DNA of 64,000 nt, from the NCBI RefSeq assembly GCF_020382885.2, contig NC_058513.1:9023774-9087773 (forward strand), written 5' to 3'. Every line of letters begins with the position of its first letter. Positions within the stretch are counted from its first letter, which is position 1. Below the pieces are notes generated by a model. It was not told the origin of the DNA, searched no databases, and saw nothing but the letters and a program-made list of their open reading frames with translations. This stretch comes from Scatophagus argus. Its lineage: Eukaryota; Chordata; Actinopteri; Scatophagidae. Made by a program: the position numbers and the translations under genes. This document shows positions 12,189 through 25,300 of the stretch, piece after piece.

Positions 12189-14261
12189 GGCAGCTCTGTG
12201 GACAGCAGAGCCAACACCTTATGACCAGCTGGCATATGTACAGCAGGCCATGTACTGTGTATTTATGTCAAGTATAAAGTCACTATTGAACTCATGGTTC
12301 ACAGCTTATTTACTATTTGTTTTGTTCGTCGAGGTCAGATTATTTTTTGACCTATATATATCTCATTACATGTTTTTTAAACCCAGCAGGCCATATTCAA
12401 GGAAGAGAGACAGAAATAACTTCTCCTGCTGAGCCTATTTCAGGTTGACGGAGGCTTCCTATGAATCAGCAGCACAGGGACTGAGGCGAGTTTAATTGCA
12501 GAATGAGATCTTAAACAAATTTTTAAAAAAATCTTAAAGCAACAAGGATAATATAGCCTACAGATACTGTAGATGTTATTTCAGATGATGAAGATGATAG
12601 TGTGTCTTCTATGGTTCAACTGATGACTTTTAGAGGGTAACATATTTTTCCGTACAAACCGACACACAGTTTAATTTATTGTATTTCAAACCTACAGTGA
12701 GGCTGTATGAGAAGTGTGAGTCACTTCTGATTCCCAACCTTTTTCTCTTTTTCTTTCTAAAATTGTTGGTAACTCTTACAGACACGGTGAAGCTGCGAAA
12801 TATCCTTGTGAGGAAACATATCTAGTCACCTCTAGACTGATTTCTGTATGGGAGCTTTCCCATTTCAATCTGCCCCATATACAGGAGCATGACGTGTTTC
12901 CATGCACTTGTTTAACCTTTAAACTCAACTGTCTACTTTGCCACTAGACACAGACAGGTCACCTGACCTGGCTTCTACAATGTATACCCACCATAAGACA
13001 CAGATTCTAATATCTTTGCGTTTACACTCCTGCCAGTATTGACACTGTCCTACATAATTATCTCTGAGATAAATCTGGATCTAATTCTGGTGGAATGGAA
13101 GTAGATTAATCTGTTATAAAAAATCAACCTTTCACCACTTATGACTTAGCTGCCACTTTTAAAGAAAATTTAGAAGGAATTGAAGTCAAAGTTTACTTCA
13201 TTGTGACATGGGGAACAATAATATTATAACATAACAGACTGATCACTTAAAAACTGCACTGTTAGGAGAGCAGGTAGCTCCATATCTATTGACCAAAAAC
13301 GGAGCAGTCTGATACTTTCTTCTTGTCTGCATTGAACTGTTTTCCGCTTTCACAGTCAGAAATCATTTCAATCAGTTGCCTCAACAACCTGATAGCATGT
13401 CTCGGCTAATGCCAGCGCTCAGCAGAGCAGCTGGTGACTGCTTTCCAAGCAGGTGCAGGAGATAACTGCCATTAGTTTAGATTAGTTTAGTCTGGAGCTA
13501 TAGTCTCACTTTAATTTGGCCTTACCCTACATACTGTAAATGCATTATCTGGATGACCCAGTCAGTACAAAGTACAGCACCTATGTTCTGATTTATGAGA
13601 ATTCATCTGCAGCAGGACTGTGACAGTGGTCTGAAAGACTTTTATGTTTCAGATGAATGCTCTGTCCATGTCCTGTCCACACTATCTGTTCAAATGCACC
13701 AGAATCTCATGCTGTCCATAAGTGGTCCTCTTTAGAAAGCTTGGTAGTAGCACTGGATGTTTAAATCTCAGCAGGTACTGTATGTGTATTCAGTAAATGT
13801 AATACTACAGCCTATGTTTTGTTGGAACTTTAACTTAAAACTCAATCAGCCACAGTACAGCATGAAAAGCTCGGTTTTAGCGACAGCTATGCTCTTACCT
13901 TACAGTGGTCTTCCTATATGCTGTCTTGCAGTGGCTCATTTGAATGCCAGTGTGCCTCTATATCGGACCGTGTAACAGGTGCAGTTTGCACTATGTCCCA
14001 CTTCTGAGCAAGCTGGACGTAAACATTGCTTCTCCACGCCCTTGTCGTGTTCTTATTGGATAAAACCTATGTGGGGGAGGGGTTTATGTTAAGATATTTA
14101 GTTACCTTGAACCGTAGTGGGCTAACTATCTATGGTGCGAATGATGCATGCATGCATTCATGTACCTAAAGAGTAAAGCAAAATAATATGTAAAATAAAT
14201 ATGTTTCCCAATTGCATTTGCCACACCCACAGTATATATAATCCATATATATTCCAGTACT

Positions 14262-14397
14262 CCCCACCATCAGTTAGAACTGAAGAAGCTTCTAGGATGA
14301 GAGGCGAAACGTCTTCTTCTAGAAAACTTTACGTCCAATTGCTTAACGAAACTCTTCTACCTTGACCATGACCTGGATGGCTGAGAATCTCCATAGG
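14262..14397 (+). mobile_element. Short teleost repeat sharing an end with the 28.9-kb foldback
   Basis: The right end (14369-14395), read on the minus strand, begins TATGGAGATTCTCAGCCATC and continues CAGGTCA. This agrees at about 25 of 27 bases with the left end of the foldback element at 28884. The left part holds the phrase GAACTGAAGAAGCTTCTAGG, then ATGAGAGGCGAAACGTC, a signature I recognise as recurrent in fish genomes. Left border and target duplication could not be set. The family is unnamed here; Penelope-like or another non-autonomous retroelement is possible. Confidence 0.55.
14276..14317 (+). ncRNA. Hammerhead-ribozyme-like core (candidate)
   Basis: The order of conserved parts fits a type I hammerhead. 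Helix I strand AGAA is at 14276-14279, and CUGAAGA (fits CUGANGA) at 14280-14286. One extra A is at 14287. Helix II GCUUCU/AGAGGC is at 14288-14293 and 14300-14305, with loop AGGAUG. GAAA follows at 14306-14309, then CGUC with the predicted cleavage C at 14313, and UUCU at 14314-14317 closing helix I with four pairs. Helix III would be only AC/GU with no loop, so any activity would need a dimer. The unpaired A after the CUGANGA box departs from the consensus. The match is by eye and activity is unproven. Confidence 0.35.
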
Positions 14398-14891
14398 TTC
14401 AAAAAAGAAAAAAAGAAAAAAAAAAAAGAAATAATAATAGGAAAAAATAAAATACGAAAAAGACAGACTGTGATTTACCATTTCCTAAAATAGTGTATAC
14501 TGCTGGTAATTGTTTACAACTCTAAAAACAGCGAATTAACGTAACGTAAGGTATCGAAGTTTTGGGACAATTAGATAAATAAGATATGTTAAAAAGTTAT
14601 ATTTGTCTACAGATAAAGAAATATGTGTGGCGCCAGTTGTGATCGCCTCTACCATGGGTCACTGTCGACTTACTTAAGGCTCAAAGACATCTGAAACATT
14701 TCACGAACAATCTCACAATAAAGCCGTTCTGCTATTAATCATAAGGTTTGTAATGCGATCGGATGTGTCATGGTGTACTATTGGTGGCAATGAATGAGAG
14801 GCGGGACTTAAGAGAAACTGTGTGATTGGCTAGGTGGCGCGTGACGGTTAGCGGAAGTAGTTGAGCTCTGTCCCGTGTGCGTGATTGAAGT

Positions 14892-17581
14892 ATGGAACAA
14901 AATAATGGTAGGAACATGTTACCGGTCAAGTTTATTAGGACGTTACGTCGCTGTTTGTAGCTCGTACAGCTTTACACGGACTGTATGCTTGTTCATTAGA
15001 GTTGACAGCCGCCACAAACTGATGCGTGTTTCATAAAAGTTATCAATTTGTATCTTAGCTAACTGGCTAACTGATCCTATATGGAAATGAGCTTAAATTT
15101 TAAAGATTCGGCTGTATCAGCTCCTAAAACAGAAGCTGACCGAAATGTTTTCATGTCGCCCGTGTAACTGATTATTACATCGTTAATAATGTTAACTTTA
15201 ATATTCCAAAGGAACCTATTTATGTTGAACTTGTGAACTTGGGCGATGAAACATTTCCTCGACATGCCTCTCTCTCTCTCTGACCCCTTGTTTTGGATTA
15301 TTATTATGACAGTTAAAATGCATAACTCCTTTGCCTGTTGTTTCGGAATTTACTGACAACTAAACGTTTGAAATAACCTTTGATATGTCTGCCGCTGTCA
15401 TGCTTAACTTACCCATGTTTTCTTTTCATATGAGACGGGAACTTGGCCCAGGTCCGGCATGTTGTGTTGGTCCTGTCGGGGAAAGGAGGTGTGGGCAAGA
15501 GCACCATTACCACAGAGTTAGCGCTGTCTCTCAGGCATGCTGGCAAGAAGGTGAGCTCAAAGACCAGCCATGTGCATGTGCAACATATGCTGGCAGGTTG
15601 TTACCCTCGTTAAACTGCACAGAAGCTGTTAAAGAGACTAGAGTTTGTTAATGATGCATGTACAAATACAGCACTTTTAATACTGTGTAATAAATACTCC
15701 ATCTGTTATCAATGTGTTCATCAGGTTGGCATCCTGGATGTTGACCTGTGTGGGCCCAGTATCCCCCGCATGCTGAGCATTGGCAGGCCTGATGTGCACC
15801 AGTGTGACTCAGGATGGGTGCCTGTCTACACCGATGCCCAGAAGAGCCTCGCCCTCATGTCTATTGGCTTCCTGCTGGAGGACCCAGATGAAGCAGTGGT
15901 GTGGAGGGGGCCCAAGAAAACCGGTAGGTACTGGACCATCACTGATCAGTGATGCTGCATGTTCTTTTCCTGCCCATCATACTTTACATCTCTGGTTGTC
16001 TTGTCCAACAGCTTTGATTGGCCAGTTTGTGTCAGACGTCGCATGGGGGGAGCTGGATGTGCTGCTAGTGGACACCCCCCCAGGGACGTCTGACGAGCAT
16101 TTGGCAGTACTGGAGAACTTTAAAAAACACAGTAGATTGGATGGTGCCATTTTGGTCACCACACCTCAGGTATGCACTAGTCTGGAGAGACCCTACTGTC
16201 CATGGCAGGAACAAGCAGAATGAATTGAACTTATGGCCAATGTAGTAAGGGAACATTTATGTTAACAAATAGGCTCATTGATTTAGCCATAAATATATAT
16301 AGTATTCTGTGTGTATTTTAAAGCAATCTGACCAGTGTTCTGGCTCAGTTGTCTTGTGTTTTAAAGCAAAATCAAAACACAGACAGTCCACTAACATTAT
16401 GTAGTGTATAAATGCTCATTTCCCCCATCTTTGCACCCGGAAAGCTACCAAAATAATGAATTCCTTCAACAATGTGTGTTGTCTGGTCTTGTGCTGGCCA
16501 CAGGCTGTATCCACAGGGGATGTGAGGAGGGAGATCACCTTCTGTAAGAAGACAGGAGTTCGGATCCTGGGCGTCATAGAGAACATGAGTGGTTTTGTTT
16601 GTCCACATTGTTCGGTGTGTTAACTCTTAATACAATAATTTGGAGAATTCGGATGTGAAATACCAATAACTTAATGAAATTACAGTAATGTGTACCTAAG
16701 GATATTAAGGTCATCTACATAACAGTTGCTGTAGTGTTGTTCACCAAAATACAATGTAATTATTTTCTTTGTTAAAGTTCAGTATTGTCAGACCTAATGC
16801 ATTTTTAAAAATATTCTCTCTCCAGGAGTGCAGCAATATATTCTCAAAAGGTGGTGGAGAGGAGTTAGCCAAGCTGACTGGATCAGTTTTCCTGGGTGAG
16901 ATCAGTGGGACTGAATTACATGTTATGTTAGCTTGCAGCCACAAGGTGTCACAACACACTGTGACTGCACATCACTCCTCACCCAACATTCACGATTCAG
17001 GAGGCATTTTACGTCAGTGCTTATAAAATGGTTGCACCAGATTTCAGTGCAGCTGCAGGTTTAAAATACCGCAGTGACAGCGTGAAGACATGCTTCAGCA
17101 TCATCAGCAACTCTTGATCAGATGATTCTATCATTTAACATTTTCCCTCAGTGGTTTATATACTTTGCATATAGATCAGTATCTTGAGTAATTCAGCTTA
17201 TGCTGGGGCACTGAGACACCAGCTGTTTCTGACTGTGCTGAATGGCTTTAGCATCCAAGTAGTTAATCAGTCAGTGCTACCCAACATCCACCTGATTCTC
17301 ACTATTATCATTAATCACTACATTACTTTGTGGGATAAAGCAGTTGATTCTGGGATCTGTCATTTTTCAGTGATATACACTGGTGCTAGTCACCGGTTTA
17401 GTTTAAGATCAGTAATCAACATCTTGTCTTCTCCGTTTCAGGCTCTGTGCCTTTGGATCCTCTGCTCAGCACAAGTATAGAGGAGGGAAAAGACTTCATA
17501 CAGTCATTTTCTGACAGCGCCACCTACAGTGCCATCAGCAGTATTTCTCAGACTCTGCTCAACAGCCTTCAAACTACTTGA
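14892..17581 (+). CDS. nubp2: NUBP2, cytosolic Fe-S cluster assembly factor
   Basis: NUBP2 is a Mrp/NBP35-family P-loop ATPase. With NUBP1 it forms the scaffold that builds 4Fe-4S clusters for cytosolic and nuclear proteins. Seven exons: 14892-14907, 15435-15550, 15725-15923, 16012-16169, 16504-16614, 16826-16895 and 17442-17581, giving 269 residues, the usual length. The first exon carries only MEQNN and one base. The deviant Walker [10 protein letters not shown] is at residues 21-29. The Walker B region reads [16 protein letters not shown]. The bridging-cluster cysteines are C196-P-H-C199 with C202 close by. [14 protein letters not shown] and GSVPLDP are also family-typical. Like other NUBP2 proteins it lacks the N-terminal cysteine cluster of NUBP1. 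An AATAAA signal follows at 17933. Confidence 0.96.
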
Positions 17582-18012
17582 GTCCTGAATTTAACAACTC
17601 CAAATGCTGGACAGTGTTCAGTTTAGTACAGTTGCATTTCTGTTTTCCTTTACAGTTAAACATCACATAAAACTAATTTCTGACTGTCTTATTTTATACC
17701 GTAATTAATATATGCCAACAGTACAGTGCAGGCTTTGTTTAGAGTTATCTTTCTGTACTAGAGTTTGAAGTCTTTAGGGCGTTAACCACAGCATGAAGAT
17801 TACCAGAGCTCATTCCAGAGTGAAACAGGAAGAGTTAAATACTGTTAAGCAACTCAGCAAATTTAAGACATTTTTTAAAATCAGAAATGCCATAGCATGC
17901 TGCCTGTAAAGATTTGGATTGTGTCACAGTAGAATAAACAGTACTGAAAACATTACATTTTGCGTTTGGAAGCAGGTCAAATCTCAGTTGGGATCTTCTT
18001 TAATTCGATTGT

Positions 18013-18033
18013 GACACACACACACACACACAC
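18013..18033. repeat. (CA)n microsatellite
   Basis: A short, nearly perfect CA run lies between the nubp2 and atp6v0c 3' ends. Confidence 0.9.
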
Positions 18034-19026
18034 GTCGGCACATCAGGATAACTTCAATACCAGCGGTAATACATGGTTGTAGATTGGCGCTTCGGTAAAT
18101 GCATCAGCAGCAGTTCAGTTTTCAGAAAACAAACTCCAGATCAAATCAGACCAGTCCTATCATGAAACTAGGCCAAACCTGAACACTAATCTCACTGGAT
18201 TCCTGCTGCATGCTACAAATTATTACATCAAGTCTTCTTGGGTCATCAACTTCATTTTTTTCCATATACGTGATATTTAACTACTTTTTTGATCTGGATT
18301 ACATCTTCTGAAACTAGCCTGCTCTTCAGCTTCATATCCAACAGCTACAGGACACTGAAACCCATGCAGGATTTTAATGGCTGGAATGTGGAAGAGATGA
18401 AATACAGCCACAGATGATTTGGAGGAGGGGGTGGGGGTTTGGAGATAAGGTGAGATTTGGAAATTACACTTGTGAGACCCATGACGGGGCGCACACACAC
18501 CTTTAATGCAAACAGCAGTACTACAGGAAAAAACACTGAAGTTTGAGAATGTTTGCATAATGATTAGAATACAGCTACACACAAAAATCCCACTTCACCA
18601 GCAACATACTAATGGCAATCTTAATATTTAAACCAAGAATTACATCCAGAGGAATTCCAACCACTTATCACAACTACCCCACAGTGCATTAAATCTATAT
18701 AGATATTTATATGTCTGTATATATATGTATAATATATCCTGGGGAATTAAAGACTTCTGCTGCATTGTACAGTTCAATGAACAATTTCTTATAAATAAAA
18801 TCAGTGGAAAAAAAATTGTTAAGTCCATATACATTTCTCTTTACAAATAGATCCTCAAGATTAATGCAGAAATTGTGTCAACTCCCAGGCTGATATGAGA
18901 GGAGAAAAAGCTGTGTGGCCTTTTGGTCAGCTCTCTAGGACCAGAGGCCAGGGTGCCTCAGCTGGCCTCAAGGCCTGAAATAAGTGGAGGGAAAAAAAGG
19001 AATCTTCATCATACAGCTGTTTCGAA

Positions 19027-19073
19027 ACACACACACACACACACACACACCCACACACACACTCATACACACA
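19027..19073. repeat. (CA)n microsatellite
   Basis: A CA run with one CC step and one TC step lies in the probable atp6v0c 3' UTR. Read in frame it creates spurious Thr-His or Val-Cys ORFs. Confidence 0.9.
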
Positions 19074-19300
19074 TAAGACAGATAAATCACTACAATGCGC
19101 ATTTACAAGTTGACTATCAAATTGGAACGACTGTACACATTGTTGAGATAAGACCATATTTATGGTTCCATCTTAATTCATTTTTTCCCGCCTTCACTTC
19201 TTTCATCTTGTGTGGCAGAAATTTTTCAATTTTTTCCCGTTTTACACTTTTTCTCCAACAGCAACATAAAGGACAGATCTTGTAGTGGATGTTTGGATGT

Positions 19301-22300
19301 TTATTTCGTGGAGAGAATGAGGGCGACGATGAGCCCATAGAGACCTAAGACCTCAGCGAAAATCAAAATGAGGATCATGCCCACAAAAAGCCTTGGCTGT
19401 TGAGCTGTTCCCCTCACGCCTGCGTCACCCACGATGCCAATTGCAAAGCCTGCTGCCAGCCCACTGAGGCCCACGCTCAGCCCAGCTCCCAAATGCAGGA
19501 AACTCCTAAACACAGAGAGACAAGAATTAGTCTCCACAAGAGATGATGGATAATTGAGATTGGACTAATGTGTCCTAATTCAAGAGAGAACGTTTCATTT
19601 AACATCAGAAAGTGAGAGCATCTTCAACATTTGTGCTGCTGATCAGAAGCTTACGATCCTGGTTTTTTTACTTGTTTTACTGTTCCTACCTTGCATGATT
19701 TTAAATTGAGCCAGGAGCAAACCTCTGAGAAAATGTCTACGTATGCACTTTTTTTTAATGAAATGAACTGATCACAGATACTCTTAAATTACACACCAGT
19801 ATGATTTTAAGGACTTTAGGCTGGTGTTACTGTACCTTCCTTATCTTTACCGTATCTGGGTTAATGCATTGTTACTGCATGTCATGTGACTGTGTGACAA
19901 ATTTCATCACTAGAAAGAGATGGCAAGTTTACTTCCATCACATCAACTAAAGTGCAGACCAGTTAAGACACAGGAACCATGTCCTGAGCATGAGTGAAAC
20001 TGCAGTCAGAGCTGTTCAACTGCAAGTTTTGTGTTCACTGTAATGAAGGAATATATCATTCAGTGTTGTGTATGTGTTCAACAGATTATGATTATGAGTG
20101 ATGGCTTAGTAGGGACGATTCATTTTTGGTTTTAGTTAGGGTCTGGTGTTCTGATGATAAATTAACACAAGCATCTGTGCAGTGGTTTTGCTGTTTAACT
20201 TTAGGATTATGCCAAGCCTGACTTGACAGGACCAAATCACTACTGCTTGGGAACCAATTAAATGAGTATTTTCTACTCAGTTTGGTCACAGCATGAAAAC
20301 ATGTGTGAGCTCTGTTAAATAGCAACATAAACAATATTAATGTCTGAAAATACAACTGCAGTCAACTGAACTCACTTGTAGAGGGTGACTCTCTCTGAAA
20401 TGTTGTTGGCGATCAGCACTGCTACTACCAGGCCATAGATGGCTATAATACCCGCCATGACCACAGGGATGATTGACTTCATGATGAGCTCTGGCCTCAT
20501 CACAGACATGGCGGCGATCCCTGTACCGCTCTTCGCTGTGCCATAGGCAGCTCCCAAGGCTAATAGGGAAGAGAGAGAGTTAAATAAACAAGATGGCAAA
20601 CTACAGCAGACACACTACAATTCAAGTTACAATAGACTGACGACAGACAGCCGAGGACACAACTGGATAATGAAGCAGAAGTGAAATAAGAGATGGGGCA
20701 ACAAAACAGCTGAGTTTCTGTTCCTTTTGAAAATCTAACATGGCTTCACCTGGGGAATTTTGCAGTTGTCATATTGGAAATCCTGTAGCAGATGCATATA
20801 CAATGTGAACAGAAATCTGTTTGGTGTGTGTTTGTGTCTCATCTTTCCAAACCACTTCTGCCCCTGTCATTTCAGAAATGACTCTGCCAGACAGCTGCGG
20901 AATTGTAAATCACTGTCTAAATGAAAAATCCTCATTCTGCTTAATCACATAGGGAACTGCTGAAGAAGAAGCAGCAGCAGCAGCATACCAAATCTCCAAG
21001 AACACCATCAGTACAGGACAGGCACATGCAACAACTGCTGTGTGCCATCTCCAGTTCATATTAGTCCCTGGCTAACCTCACAGGGACAGGGAAGCAGAAG
21101 AGCAAGATGTTTATCAGCATATTACATTTGCGGCCCTAAGGAGTAAGCATGGTGATACTAACGTCACACACTTATCAAGTCTGACTGCAGGAGTGAAAGA
21201 AAATCGATGAAAAAAAAAATCCTACTCTTGAATTAGAAATCATTCATGACGAAGTAAGTATAATTCCACACAACAAGCAAAAAAACTGAATAGCGTCCAG
21301 GTGAGATGGTGGCAGTTAATTATAATCATACAGCCTCACATCTCTGTCTGAAGGGGATTTACCATATGTACCCGCATAAAACATCCTGTATCCTTAGAAA
21401 CCTCAGAAAGAGCAGCAGAGGAGAGAGATAGACTAGTGATAGAAGTTAGGCGTATAGATCCGACTGACAAGAGTCTTCTGCAATATCCAACGAAGCCTGT
21501 CAGAGCAGGACAACTGGTCATGAATCAGATAGGAGGATTTGACAACATTGTCCTCAAAGAGATGCGAGTGCGCATGGGTGTGTGCAAAGCAAAGTGAAAG
21601 CTCAGACAGCACTGGCCGCAGTATCATACACTGATAATTCTTCCTCTATCCATATCCTGCTGTGTTAAAAGACACAGATCTGCTTGCGTTTTATACGACA
21701 ACAGTTAAAAACATCTGTCATTTTCACAAATTCATAAACGCTGTTTTGATGCTAAATATAAGTCTTACGCTTTCTGTGCTTTCTCTACTGCACTGACAAA
21801 GCAGGTCACAGCAATATATTACTTGTATGCAGTTTTTGAAAAGATGTCAAAGTGGCCAGATAACAGTAAGTAAGAATTATGTAACTGGGTGAAACATCAA
21901 CTAACTTGCAAAGCAATATCATGAAAACAAAGATGTGGCATACAAGCTTTTTTTCCAAAGTGAAAAAGCTGATGCAGATTAAATCTGACATGTCTTGAGA
22001 GATATCATCTTGGGTGACAGCCCTAATGCAGACAGTTCAAAGTGCCCAATCCTGTGTTCGAGCTAGTTCTGGTTACCTCAAAGACTAGCTGCAAGGTATT
22101 CGGGCAAATGTCTCGATAAGGCAGACAAAAGATGCGGGCCAATCTTCAAATGTGTTCATGGCAGCCAGCCACATGCCACAACTGTTTATACCAATTTATA
22201 ACCAGACTGATGCCATCAATACAACACATAACCTGCCTCCACAGTCTAATATAAAAACTGACCAAGAGACCAATAAGGCAAATCCAGTGAGTGAAGATGT

Positions 22301-25300
22301 TTTTTCCAAAACAAACCTTGTAATTTAGCTGTACAAAACACCTTTAGGAGAATATTCTGGAAATGCGTAAGCCTTCTTCTGAACAGCTGTTGCTTTCAGC
22401 CATCTATAAACAACCAGGGTAATGTCTTACCATTAGTAACATTATCCTCCGTCTCCATTCTAACATAGTAAAACAGGTCTCACTGAAGTGTGATAGGTGA
22501 GGGTAGACACAGAAACACTGCAGTCCTCAAACATTGTCATTCTTTCCCGACAGTTAAAGGTTTGATATGTGGCAAGGTGGCTTCTGCAGCAGTGTGGAGG
22601 CACAACCTCTGGGTTTTAATCCTAATCCCCTCATCTCAGGTAAAGAGCTTTCACACTTTTTCTTTTTTCCTCTCTGCAGAATATTTGATGTATGGGATGC
22701 CCATATGACGTCTTGTGATGTCAGAGCAGGAGGTGCCTCCAGCTAGGATGATCTTGCATGCAATATCTTACAGCCGATTTTACACCACTGCGTGCTGTGT
22801 GTAGCCTAGAATGTGTAAAAAAAAAAAATATATATATATAAAATATATATATATAAATAAATATACATTTTGAGATTGGCTGACTATATTCTAACATCAT
22901 TGATTACACTTCTTATTGAAGAGTGTTTTCAGGAGAGAGAAAGATAATGAACTTAAACTAAAGGTCAAGCAACTGAAAGCACTATTGATTAGTGACAAAA
23001 ATAATTAGTTACTGGGCTGTTCTACTCAAAACACACATTTGAACTATCGTTCAAGAAATTAGAAAAGGTAGATGATGCAGGCTTGCAAGATATCTAAATT
23101 AAAGCTGTAAGATTATATTTAATTGTTGACAGCATCACTATGAGAATACTGGTTAGTCATGTCAATGATCCAAGATGAAATTCAGCCTCATTATTCTTTT
23201 TTATATTCCAAAATTAAATATGGTACAAAAAAATATTAAATGTTCAGACTGATAAAATATTGTTTCTGGAAAATATAAACTCCTGCCTGACAGTTTAACA
23301 ACAACATTTCTCAACACACAACTGCAAGGAAGGATATGCACATCTAAAATCAATATCATTAAAACTAAGTCAGAGAATCCAGAGAAATCTCTGCATGAAA
23401 GGGGTAAGGCCATTAAATAACCATGATGTTCAATTCCTCAGGCAGCACTGCATTAAAATAAAAATGACTGCATAAAGGATATTACTGGGCTTGGGAACAC
23501 TTGAAAACCCCTGCTGGTAAACGCAGTTTGTAGCTGAAACAACAAATACAACTTAAGACCGGACAATGCAAAATGAAAGCCATATATTAACAACATGCAG
23601 AAACACTGCTGACTTCTCTGTGCCTGCCCTCATCTGAGATGAAATATATTATCAACATATATCAAGCAAGAATGGGAAAGAATTTCCTCTTCCAAACTTC
23701 AATAATTTGTGTCTTCAATTCTGAATGTGAAAGAAAAGGTGAAAGACAAGCGTGGTAAAAATAATCTTGCCCTAACTCTTCACAGGATGTATTTACAAAA
23801 AATAATGTTTTTCAGTTTAAATATTAAATATCTAGACTTTGAGCTGTATTCAAATGAATATAGGTTAAATGGATTTTAAAAATTTACTGCATTCTATTTT
23901 ATTTACATTTTACATAGCTTCCCAACTTGGTTGAATTGGGACTGTGATATTATTGTCATTATTGTTATTCTTTAACTTTGCAATAAAAATACGGAGTATT
24001 AGTTGAGCTGTAATGTAAGGGGTGGAGGAAAATCAAACAATGGCAGCACAGCTATCATGGGAGTGGTGGTTCTGGTCACATGGATAACAGCATCTTGTGA
24101 GTGTCACCTGTTCTGAGCCAGGCATCAGCAAGGGAAGTCCTCACAAAAGGACACCATCACCAGGCCGCTAAAACAATGCAGCATCACCTGACCCCAGAAG
24201 ATCAAAGCAACTTACAGACTGTTCCAAAAAAGGCCATTTACTGTAAATGGAGGGTGTTTCAAGGTTTCTGCTTGTTAATCGACATTTTTAGCCAAACATT
24301 TGGCTTGCGAATCTGAAGTTATTTGCGATGTTTTACAGAATGCTCTATCATCTCCCAAATGGACTAAGTGGCTGCGATCAGAATTTAATTTCATCATTAG
24401 AATCCTTCAGCTTGTGTACACTTAAGTGACAAACATCACAGGATTATGAGCTAAAATGTCCTGTCAATGACTCAACCAATGTCCGTTGTACCACAACCAT
24501 TTCCCTTTGTTGTATCAGCATGATCCCCTTCCTGCTAGCTAATTCCCCAGCTGTCACTCCTTCACCACCACATACTAGTACTATTGCTAGTGTCAAGGGC
24601 TATATCCACCATGTTCTACGTATTAAGCCCAAGCTATGGCAAGACCAGGGTTGGTTGGCATGATTTCTGATATTTCTTATTACCATACAGCCAAATGTGA
24701 TACACTATAGGCATCCATTGGTGATGTCCCTCAATGAAATCCTATACCATTCACCAGCATAAATGAACCAGTTTTACCAAAGTGCCTTGAGCTACAGTGG
24801 GCCAAAGCACTCTCTAATATGGTCAATTAGTAGGTTTCTGATTTCCTATTCTGCACCCATCCGACCAGTCACCCTTGTCATACGTAGGCCTTTGCTGTAA
24901 TACAGAATACCACGGGTATATGATTTAGCGATTGTCTTTGATGAAGGAAAGAAAAATAACAAAACAAGAAGGATCCATACAAACATGTATGACCAGTTAT
25001 AAAACAAGCCAGTCTCAAAGTTCACTTTCTATGGCACCTTACACCCTCTATCCAAAAGCACTAATAAAAATATCAGTATCATACCCTTCATTTTGTCAAA
25101 ATTAGTGTGGTTTTCTTTGAACAGGTTCACTGCTAACTTGTTAGCTGTGGCATTCATATAAACATTTCATAAGATCAGTATGACCAGATACAATTCCAAG
25201 TCAGAAGTCTGAACATGTGATAATCATGTGACCTTGTGTCATTCTTTTGAGCAATAAGGAAGTAAAACAGCTTATCTCAGTTTATAATAGTCATTTAAGT

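Larger units (their letters stand above)
12189..14891. other. Divergent intergenic region between spsb3 and nubp2
   Basis: No exon, long ORF or RNA gene could be supported over 2.7 kb. It should hold the spsb3 promoter at the left and the nubp2 promoter at the right (about 14.70-14.89 kb, where CpG increases: GGTGGCGCGTGACGGTTAGCGG near 14833). A short repeat with a hammerhead-like core lies at about 14262-14397, followed by an A-rich tract at 14400-14430. The rest shows nothing I can interpret. Confidence 0.6.
17582..19300. terminator. Convergent 3' region of nubp2 and atp6v0c
   Basis: The stretch between the two facing stop codons holds the nubp2 3' UTR with AATAAA at 17933-17938, about 350 bases after its stop. 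The rest probably holds a long atp6v0c 3' UTR read on the other strand, with a possible ATTAAA (minus) at 17999-18004. Two CA microsatellites (18013-18033 and 19027-19073) lie in it. No coding region is supported. Confidence 0.6.
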
